The notes beneath the pieces were generated by a model, which was given only the letters and a program-made list of their open reading frames with translations, was not told the origin of the DNA and did not search any database. The position numbers were made by a program, and so were the translations under genes. A DNA stretch of 64,000 nt, taken from positions 124,001-188,000 of the forward strand of contig JAPDRN010000021.1 of NCBI GenBank assembly GCA_030247855.1, in the 5' to 3' direction. The stretch is from Knufia peltigerae. Taxonomy: Eukaryota > Ascomycota > Eurotiomycetes > Chaetothyriales > Trichomeriaceae. Below are positions 56,160-64,000 of this stretch, piece by piece. The first letter of the stretch is position 1, and every line of letters starts with the position of its first letter.

Positions 56160-57142
56160 TGAGGCAGGATCAAAGTGTGGACATGTGTGCAGGGCTATTG
56201 CATTGTGGCGTATGAGGTTCATCAATGGGTCACAAGGCAGGGATTTGCAGAGGATGACAAAAATACCTGGAGATTAATCACTTGCACGGGATTGAGCCTA
56301 CGCTTGAATCGACTGCCGGATCGTAGGAGGACGCTGACATTCGCAAGAGCGTGTGGTGCGAGTACTAAACTCAGCCCAAGTCAGATGTCCTGGACAATCT
56401 AGTTCAGGAAGAGCTGGGACCTTCATACGAGCAAATATCATTGTGTAAACCGAAACCCCAAAAACATACAGATAGACACAATTACAAGTCTACTCTACCC
56501 ATCTCCACTGTTGTCTTCCCTGGCCAGCCGTACGTGACAGGACGTGGGAATTCGTGGGTACGAGTCTAAAATTGGCCTTTGATGTAGAACAATGTCAATA
56601 TCTAAGGCTGCTTATATGGGCTTGGATGGAGGTTACATTCCTGGCGAACATAAGCGAGCTCCAAGAGCGATACAATCTCTGGGAACACCTCGATATCCAC
56701 AGTTCAAAGCGACCAAATTAGTCTCTCCTTTCAGTTTGCGAGGGGCTTTGGCCTGGTCCATCTTGGAGACGTCCATGCCTGGATCTGTTTCGGAACCTGG
56801 ACCACTGAGCACTGGCGACGTGTCCTGAAGCAGTAGGAGCTCTGAATCGGGTTCCATCACGGTAGATGTCGAGGTCAATGCCTCGACTGGATCAGATTAC
56901 AGCGTGCTCGGAAGTCCGCCTCAGCTGGCATACCAGGCTGGCGGGGAATCTTGGCTCTCCCCGATTCCACTCGGGCATAAAAATACATGCGCTTTCGGAA
57001 CTCGCAGTTCAGTGTCGGCACTGAAGCATGTGATGTTGGTATATACCCAGCAACGGATTCATCCCTTGTGTTCTACAGGGTCGACTGCAAAAGGTTCTTC
57101 CTCAGTACCATGACAATACGATAACTCAACCACAAGCCCATC
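56160..57142. other. Intergenic, nothing recognised
   Basis: 983 nt. An A-rich TATA-like stretch (CATAAAAATA) near 56976 may serve the carboxylesterase gene. Short frames show no family. Confidence 0.45.
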
Positions 57143-58897
57143 ATGGAAGCCAATAAATCGCTGCGCAAGTCTTGCGTTCTCAGCACGACCAGGGGAAGTC
57201 TAAAGGGAATTGAACATTATGACACGTCGGGGCGTGCTATCCTCCGTCGTTACTGCAGGGTGCGCTACGCCCGGGCACCTGTTGGGAATCTTCGCTGGCG
57301 CCGGCCGCAACCACCGCCCAGTGACTGGACCTTCAATGATGAGTCTGGTTTGCCTGGTGACTATACGGAATTCGGAGCGGTCTGTCCCCAGCCTCACTAC
57401 GACCACAGCGTCTTTTATGTGGAAGAGTCATTGAAGACAGCCTCGCCTTCCCCCCCGGAATCGGAAGACTGCTTGTTTCTCAATATCTGGGTCCCAATCG
57501 GCAAGCCACCCCCGACTGGATGGCCTGTACAATTCCACATTCACGGGGGATTTCTACAAGTCGGCACGGCCAACCTGGACTGGCTCCGTGATCCAACCGA
57601 CTTATTGAGCCACGCTGCACCCCGGATCATCGTCTCACCAACATACCGCCTCAACTTATTCGGCTTTTTGGCAGGTTCAGAACTAGCCGAGATCGCAGAA
57701 GACCCTTGCCCGGGGAACTACGGGTTCTGGGACCAGCGTGAAGCGTTGAGATGGGTTCACGAGAATATAAAGCTGTTCCACGGCAATCCGAACAACATCA
57801 CAGTCGGAGGTTTGTCAGCAGGCGCTTACTCGGCCTTCTATCAGCTTTACTATGACATCCATCAGCCTCCGTCGGAGAGATTGATCAAACGTGCCTACCT
57901 GTGGTCCAACGCCGTGGCTGTACAGCCTCCGGCAGCCCGATCATCCAAGACGACGTTTCAATTCTCATCCTTGTGTGACAGTCTGGGCATCCCATCTGGC
58001 TTAACGACGTCCGAGAAGATTGTCCGCCTCCGAGCCTTGCCATCCACCGACCTTGTCCGTGCCATCGCTCGTCTCCCTTACCACGTTTTCCGTGCATGCA
58101 CCGATGGCTCCTTTCCCCAAGGAGGGTTTGTGCCGCCGTCATTCCTGCTTTCGTTGCACGACGGTTCATTTGCGACACGGATGGCGTCGCAGGGTATAAA
58201 AATCATGCTCGGCGAAGTTCGAGATGAAGCTGTTCTATACAAAAGTTTCCACGCTCCAGATTCGCGCGACGCCTTGGTCTTGCAACTGTGCAACGACTAT
58301 CCTCGAGGTGTCGTTGAGGCTTTGATAAACTTGCCCATGTACAAAGTCCCTGCTGATCCAAACTCACCGGACCGAGAAGCATGGGCTCATGCATTCGCCA
58401 AGATCCGTGCAGACATGCAGGTTCACGTTTCTCTCCGAGGACTGACGCATTGCCTTCTCGACCCCCCAGAGAAGCCGGGCATTGTCCCTCTGCCGAAGGA
58501 GAATATCTTTCGGTATCGGATAGATTGGCGTGCCAAAGTCTTGGACGCCGTTTTCAAACCTTCCTGTGGAGTGTTCCACAGTGCCGACATCCCCATCTGG
58601 TGGTGCACGGGATACAGCATTGGCTATACTGCTGAAGACCGTTTGTCCGCCAGAGCCATATCTGACCCGTTCGGGGAGTTTGTCTCGGGGAGCGAAGATA
58701 TCGGGTGGGGTGGCGACGGAAGTGAAAACACGCTGAGATATCTTGACGAGTGTGGCAAAGTGTGGGAAGGATGGGTAGATCCAGACTGGGAACGAGGCAT
58801 GGTGGTGTGGAATGCCGTTTCAAACGCGCAGAAGGGCATCTTGGGCGAGGCATCAAGGCAGCTTGATCCATCTCAACAACTAAATACCACGGCATAA
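57143..58897 (+). CDS. Type-B carboxylesterase
   Basis: Single exon from ATG 57143, 584 residues. The fold is clear: YARAPVGNLRWRRPQPP, SEDCLFLNIWVP, oxyanion segment FHIHGGFLQVG, then NYGFWDQREALRWVHENI, nucleophile motif GGLSAGAYS with Ser225, an acidic triad member in GEVRDEAVLY, and the His in GVFHSADIPIWW. No signal peptide is visible, so it is probably intracellular. The family hydrolyses carboxylic esters; the substrate is unknown. It converges with a dihydroxyacetone synthase-like gene 382 nt away. Confidence 0.9.
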   Translation: MEANKSLRKSCVLSTTRGSLKGIEHYDTSGRAILRRYCRVRYARAPVGNLRWRRPQPPPSDWTFNDESGLPGDYTEFGAVCPQPHYDHSVFYVEESLKTASPSPPESEDCLFLNIWVPIGKPPPTGWPVQFHIHGGFLQVGTANLDWLRDPTDLLSHAAPRIIVSPTYRLNLFGFLAGSELAEIAEDPCPGNYGFWDQREALRWVHENIKLFHGNPNNITVGGLSAGAYSAFYQLYYDIHQPPSERLIKRAYLWSNAVAVQPPAARSSKTTFQFSSLCDSLGIPSGLTTSEKIVRLRALPSTDLVRAIARLPYHVFRACTDGSFPQGGFVPPSFLLSLHDGSFATRMASQGIKIMLGEVRDEAVLYKSFHAPDSRDALVLQLCNDYPRGVVEALINLPMYKVPADPNSPDREAWAHAFAKIRADMQVHVSLRGLTHCLLDPPEKPGIVPLPKENIFRYRIDWRAKVLDAVFKPSCGVFHSADIPIWWCTGYSIGYTAEDRLSARAISDPFGEFVSGSEDIGWGGDGSENTLRYLDECGKVWEGWVDPDWERGMVVWNAVSNAQKGILGEASRQLDPSQQLNTTA

Positions 58898-59279
58898 AGG
58901 CATCTCGCCTAGGAATATATAGAATTATCCTTCCGCTCGTGCTGCATACAAGTTCTAATCAGACGTTGAGTTCTCTCGTCGCCAAACTCCAGATTACACT
59001 TCCCTTGCAGGACCAACACCCCTGTCGGATCATGATCCCATTGTACTTGCAGTCTCTCATGTGTTCGGCAATTGTCTTATATTATGAGCATATGAGGGAG
59101 CCGTAAGGTGAGAAAAGTTGGAGAACCTCGACGACGGGGTGAGAGAGGTCACTTAAAGCAAGCCCAAAAAGCAAAAGCAGTAGAGACCACTGTCACACTT
59201 GGTGTTTACTTGGGAACGGGTAGGGACTGAAGGCCTCTCATCTAGCCATGCAGAATCATACTTTGGCTCCCCAAAGACA
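58898..59279. other. Convergent intergenic region
   Basis: 382 nt between carboxylesterase and transketolase-like genes. A short minus frame at 59153-59362 is a chance continuation and shows no family. Confidence 0.5.
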
Positions 59280-61635
59280 TCACAACATTCGCCAGCCAAA
59301 AGACCTGGCATCTCTGCCTTCCAAATTGACCAGATACTCCAAGATCCTGCGTCCGATGCCACGGTCGTTCAATTGGAAACGCTCATAGTTGGACGCATTC
59401 GCGGCAGAACAACCGAACGATGACATTCCCACGCTGCCAGTAACGTAACGCGCCCACACCGTCGGCACATACTCCTCGACACTGACGACCGGGTGTCCAT
59501 CCAACGGGAACACGGAGCTTTTGTACGCCTCGTCCTGCATCTCGAACAGGTCGAGGCAAGGTGCACTCACCACCCTCACGCGTAGCCCCTTTGCCCTCTC
59601 CAGCATCCGTGCAGCCTTGACCGCGTGGTGCATGTTTGAACCGCAGCTCGCGATGGTCAAGTCGGGGTTTTCCACCTCGACACAGACGTACGCGCCGCGA
59701 GCGACGCCGGATCGGCGGGTCCCCGGCACTTCTCCGTCCGTGGGATCTCGGGCAAGCGAAATGATGGCGGGGGAGTGTGGCATCGCCAGGGAGCTTTGCC
59801 ACGCCCCGATCACTTCTTCGCTGGGCGAGAGGTAAGCGTTCGAGCTTGGACCGGTCACAAAAGATGGTCACTTACCCGTCGCAGGGCCTGTAGAAATACA
59901 AGTTTGGCATGGCACGGTACAGAGAATCGACCTCGACCGGTTGATGCGTCGGCCCATTCTGACCTTCGGCGAACGAATCATGGGTAGCGATGTGGATGAC
60001 TCGCAGCTTGCTCAGGGCGCCCATTCGCGCCGCTGGCGAAGCCTAAGGCCGATCAGCTCGTTACAAGGCGGTCTCCAGCCCAACTCACATATAGGTAGAA
60101 CATCAGGAAGGTTGCCGTGACTGGGATGAAAGCGCCGTGATGGTACGCCGCCAAACCGTTTGATATCGCCGCCATCGCATGTTCGCGAACCCCGTAACGA
60201 ATAGTTCGGCCCCGACGATTGTGCGAGTCGAAGATGGTTTGTTCTGACTGGGGGGTTTTGTTCGCCCCAGCCAGATCCGCACTCCCCACGATCAGCCCAG
60301 GGAGCGCTTGCAAAAGGCTCTCAATGACCATGCCGTTCATTTCTCTCGTCGATTTTCCCCGAAAATCTTTTGCCGTCATGGCTTTCAGCATATCTTCACC
60401 ACTGCGCTGACAGCCGCCAATGCGTTCCTCGAGTGCTCGAGCTTTGTCCGGATAGGCCTTTTGATAATGATCGATCAATGCGTTCCATCTCTCCAGAAGT
60501 TGTATACCATGCTCTTTGCGCTCTGTGAAATAGGAACGGATGTCTGCAGGTATCGAGTAAGGCTGGCCGTCAGAAGTGAGAAGCTGCTTCAGCTTCGCGA
60601 TGCTGCCCTCGTCAATCAGTCCGTGGTGAGCCTTGTTTGTTCCTGCGACGCTCGTATCGACGCCAATCACTGTCCTGACGTTGACCATGACGGGCTTGCC
60701 AGTGACCGACTTGGCCTGTTGCAGAGCCGCAACTATGCTTTGTACATCATACCTGCCGTCAAAAACATCAATCACCTCCCATCCGCAAGCGCGCATCTTC
60801 TCATTGATATTCTCATTGTTGACCCATGAGAGAGGCCCGTCACAGGTGACCTGGTTGTTGTCATATATTAGAACCAAGTTATCCAGCTGCAATTGACCCG
60901 CAAGTGAGATGGCTATGCCAGTGTGAGTCAGTCTTGGAATCACTCTGCGGGTCTGGTAGGTACCTTCTAGAGCCACCCCCTCCATCAGGCAGCCATCGCC
61001 AGTCATACAGAAGACACGGGCTTGGATGATTTCGGCATCGGGTTCATTGAACGTAGCAGCGAGATTTTTTGAAGCTATCGCAAGGCCAACAGCGTTGGCG
61101 ACGCCTTGCCCCAACGGTCCGATGGTGACCTCGACACCAGGCGCCTCGATCTCCGGATGGCCGTGAGCCAGGGTCACGTAGCCCTTCTCCTTTGGATGAG
61201 TGTATCCCCTCAATTGTTCCACGGACCAAGCTTCGTAACCGGTCAAGTGAAGAAGTGCGTACAAGAAGGAGCTGGCGTGACCTACCTCCCGGATGTTAGT
61301 GCTCTCACTCCACAATGGCCACTGGGTAGCCCATTCGCTGAATGCAGCTCACCATTCGACAAAACGAAACGGTCGCGATCAAACCATTCAGGCTCTGAGG
61401 GACTGTATCGCATGACATACTTCCATAATGCCACCCCTATCGCTGCCATACCCAAAGCGGAACCAGCATGCCCTCCTCCGTGCTGCGTACACATATCCCC
61501 AACAACGCTCCGCACGGCTAGCACCGCAAGGTCGTCATCAGTGGATGGGTTCCATGGATATGAAGTAAGATCCTGCTCTGTGAGCCCGGTTGGACAAGGG
61601 TGATCCGGCTTTTGTGCAGCCAGGGATGACCCCAT
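59280..61635 (-). CDS. Transketolase-family enzyme, dihydroxyacetone synthase-like
   Basis: Five exons: 61635-61353, 61281-60964, 60912-60089, 60042-59876 and 59820-59280, giving 710 residues. The open frame extends upstream only through TTG, so ATG 61635 is chosen. Motifs: THGGGHAGSALGMAAIGVAL is approximated by TQHGGGHAGSALGMAAIG, then LSNGHASSFLYALL across the first splice, the ThDP site GDGCLMEGVALEAISLAG with DNLVLIYDNNQVTCDGP, and the catalytic block THDSFAEGQNGPTHQPVEV. The YIYDNNQ-type motif and length fit dihydroxyacetone synthase, which transfers a glycolaldehyde unit from xylulose 5-phosphate to formaldehyde. Ordinary transketolase activity is the alternative. It ends GWRML, so no classical peroxisomal signal is present. 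Intron 2 is 51 nt with no stop. Confidence 0.88.
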
Positions 61636-62567
61636 CTTGTACTGAAAGAGGATAGAGTCGAGTTTCTGAGCCGGGCTCGGATGCAACAGTCCAAGTTTCA
61701 ATTAGTTGTTGTAATATCACCGGGCTCTGGGACGAGATGGAAAGTTATATTGCCAAAGTAGTCGGACTAAATCCCGTCTCATCCCCTGACTTATCACTTC
61801 CGTCTAGGCTCAGCCAGGCGATGTCATTTCAATCTCAAAGGCCGGAGACAAGGCCAGATACGAGAAGCCAATGCTCGGTTCCGAGAATGATTTTACAAGG
61901 CTTGAAGTTCGACGTGCGGCAGCACAAATATCGGCGTTTTCTGATACAAGTTGTAATCGCAGCCATGGTTTCCCCTCGAAGCCATGACCCTGAATACAAC
62001 CTGCATCATGGGAGCGCTCATATCGTAAAGCAGACATGATTCGTGACACGGCGGCACTGCGTATTGTTATCGTTACTTCTATTATTCCGGTACTATTTCG
62101 GTGTTAGTACCTGTGGATCTCGACACCAGCCGTCGCTACCATACGGCGTCAAAGTAATGATACTCACAGAAGCAAAGGTTTACATGGGTAAAGAGAAGGG
62201 TGTATTCTCCCAGCCTCGGGATGCAGACATAGGCAAAACTTTGTATATTCGGGCATAAATCTGGCTGCGAGGCCGACAAGACAAGAGATAGAGCCATAAC
62301 GGAACTCGCAACTCGATTCCGATGAGTAGATGGTCTGGCTATTGAGCTGAGCGGAAGATGGAGACGAGTCTTCGGCGCTAGGTCCCCCAGGATATCATTC
62401 CTCAGGATATAAAGGCCCCATGGGGTTCTGCAGGAATGAGTTGTCGCCAGAGTCATCTACCAAACGCGGAAGGTCAGGATCACTAGAAAATCATACATCT
62501 GGGGACTCGGAAGCCAACTTTATCGTTTCTCAATCTCTTGAACTAAGCCACCTGCTCCAATATCACC
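61636..62567. other. Divergent intergenic region between transketolase-like and Dal5-like genes
   Basis: 932 nt. TATAAAG at 62408-62414 lies about 154 nt before the transporter ATG. An ATG-initiated frame at 62420-62620 overlaps the transporter start in another frame; it probably lies upstream of transcription start. No other gene is seen. Confidence 0.5.
62408..62414 (+). promoter_or_regulatory. TATA box of the Dal5-like transporter
   Basis: TATAAAG about 154 nt upstream of ATG 62568. Confidence 0.55.
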
Positions 62568-64000
62568 ATGGCCACCAAAAACCAGTTGTCCGATGCAGCC
62601 AAGTCACTCGACCGCGTTGAATCCCACGATGGTTTGGAACTTGGACAAGCTTCTTCACTTCCAGAAGAGGCGCATTTCGACGAGAAGACCGCGGCGACGA
62701 TACGGCATCGGATTGACTTGCGATTGATTCCTCTGCTTGGAGCCATATACGGCATATCTTTGATGGATCGCACCAACATGCCCAACGCTGCCATTGCGGG
62801 GATGTTGACGGATCTGAAATTGAGCCACGGTCCGCGCTATAACCTTGTCAACATGTCCTTCTTCATCACCTATATCCTGCTTCAGCCTGTGATGGTTATC
62901 ATTGGCCGAAAAGTGGGGCCCAGGACCTTTCTTCCATCGATCTGTCTTGCTTGGGGCGCCGTCATCATCGGTTTTGGTTTTGCAAAGAACTGGCCGACCC
63001 TCCTCCCACTACGGTTGCTGCTCGGTGCCATGGAGGCCGGGTACTTTCCTGGGTGTCTCTACCTCCTGTCCTGCTGGTACACTCGATGTAAGCTCTGATA
63101 AATTCATTGGTTTGACCCTCACGGCTAAGGAAAGTAGTTGAAGTTGCTCGTCGGTATTCCTCGTTCTACCTCATAGGCAGCGTATCCTCAGCGCTCTCGG
63201 GGATCCTTGCATACGGCCTTCAGCAATTAGATGGACTTGCCAATCTCAGCGGATGGAGATGGTTAGCTTCCCCAGAGATGTCCATGAGCCCAGATCGCTG
63301 ACAGCGGCAGGATATTTATCATGGAAGGGGTCATAACGTGCGCCATTGCATCGTTCGCATTCATATTTCTCGTCAAATTTCCCGACAAGGAAAGGGTTAA
63401 GCCCTCCTGGGGGTTCCTCTCCCCTGACCAGCTGGAATTTCAGATTGAGAGATTGAACGCTGAGCGCCGTGACGTTGAACTCGAGGATCTCACATGGAAA
63501 CGCTTTTTCCAGCCTGCGACCGAGTGGTACATCTACGGGTTTCCTTTCATTTTATTGTAAGTACCGATCGAGATTGATGGATCGACTGACTGACAGGACT
63601 CAGCCTTATCAATGTCACAGCGTACGCATTTGCCTTCACCCTTCCGATAATCCTGCGATCCAAGCTTGGCTTCAATGTAGCCATGGCCCAGTGCCTCGTT
63701 GCGCCACCTTATGTGCTGGCCGGTGCCATTATGTATCTGGTTGCATGGTACTCGGATCACAAGAAAACCCGCGGACCTGTGCTTTGCTGTTTGGCCACGG
63801 TCTCACTCATTGGCCTGGCCATTATGGGTTTCGTGGAGCATCCTTGGGTTCAGTACTTTGGTGTGTTCGTTGCTGTCGTTGGCACCAGCTCGGCTGCTCC
63901 GGCGATCATGACGTACCAGGCGAACAACATTCGAGGTCAATGGAGACGCGCTTTCTGCTCAGCTCTCCTGACAGGAATAGGGGCTGTTGGTGGCATCGTG
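62568..64000 (+). CDS. MFS anion:cation symporter family permease (Dal5/allantoate-like), 3' end cut by window edge
   Basis: Exons 62568-63087, 63138-63261, 63311-63556 and 63604 to the edge (at least 429 codons; codon phase intact at 64000). Introns are 50, 49 and 47 nt. The N-terminal tail is hydrophilic. Membrane part: LRLIPLLGAIYGISLMDRTN, MPNAAIAGM, FFITYILLQPVMVIIGRKVG, EAGYFPGCLYLLSCWYTR, then across splices RFEVARRYSSFYLIGS and GWRWIFIMEGVITC. The late segment MTYQANNIRGQWRRA is typical of the Dal5 branch. These permeases import organic anions such as allantoate, vitamins or carboxylates. The divergent transketolase-like gene and nearby esterase suggest a small catabolic group. Confidence 0.9.

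Noticed and set aside
1..64000. CRISPR arrays, rRNA operons, prokaryotic-type operons
   Set aside because: None seen; the window is eukaryotic with spliced genes.

Overview
The window is nuclear DNA of a filamentous ascomycete (Pezizomycotina). I would guess a eurotiomycete, possibly a black-yeast relative, but that placement is inference. Genes are interrupted by short introns of 46-161 nt. Most of these have GTRNGT-like donors, CTRAC branch sites and YAG acceptors. The protein families are typical of such fungi: three Zn2Cys6 regulators, a cytochrome P450, TRI12-like and Dal5-like MFS transporters, a POT peptide transporter, a GH64 enzyme, and orthologue-level housekeeping genes (Atg3, Sec22, Elp5, SNRNP27, a cyclin L-like protein, FUN14). 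I checked the start codon of each main model. Several long open frames begin at non-ATG codons, so I moved those starts to the first plausible ATG.

Layout. 0-1 kb: 5' part of a secreted GH64 protein, cut by the window edge. 1-3.4 kb: no convincing gene. 3.4-13.6 kb: an MDR oxidoreductase, an FAD aromatic monooxygenase, a FUN14 protein, a POT transporter and a membrane-anchored protein of unknown function. 14-20.4 kb: a Zn2Cys6 regulator, an alpha/beta hydrolase and a coiled-coil protein. 21-31.1 kb: P450, peroxisomal 2,4-dienoyl-CoA reductase-like SDR, Zn2Cys6 regulator and TRI12-type efflux pump. This looks like a compact metabolic cluster without a backbone synthase. 32-37 kb: promethin-like membrane protein, Zn2Cys6 regulator and a divergently transcribed SDR whose catalytic Tyr is replaced by His. 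37-53 kb: mostly housekeeping genes (Atg3, cyclin L, Sec22, Elp5, SNRNP27), mixed with three unrecognised or weakly recognised genes, a solo retrotransposon Gag fragment, and an odd hairpin and repeat region near 42.3-42.7 kb. 53.4-55 kb: scattered coding-like blocks that look like a decayed gene. 55-64 kb: zinc-ribbon plus bromodomain protein, type-B carboxylesterase, dihydroxyacetone synthase-like transketolase and a Dal5-family transporter cut by the right edge.

How genes may work together (inference). The 21-31 kb genes could form one pathway: oxidation by the P450, peroxisomal reduction by the SDR, local regulation, and export by the MFS pump. The carboxylesterase, transketolase and Dal5 permease at 57-64 kb could form a small catabolic group. 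No tRNA, rRNA or CRISPR array was recognised. The nearest things to a previously undescribed element are an intergenic 9-mer (TACGGAGTA) found repeatedly, the paired hairpins and strand-asymmetric repeat at 42.3-42.7 kb, and several orphan proteins.
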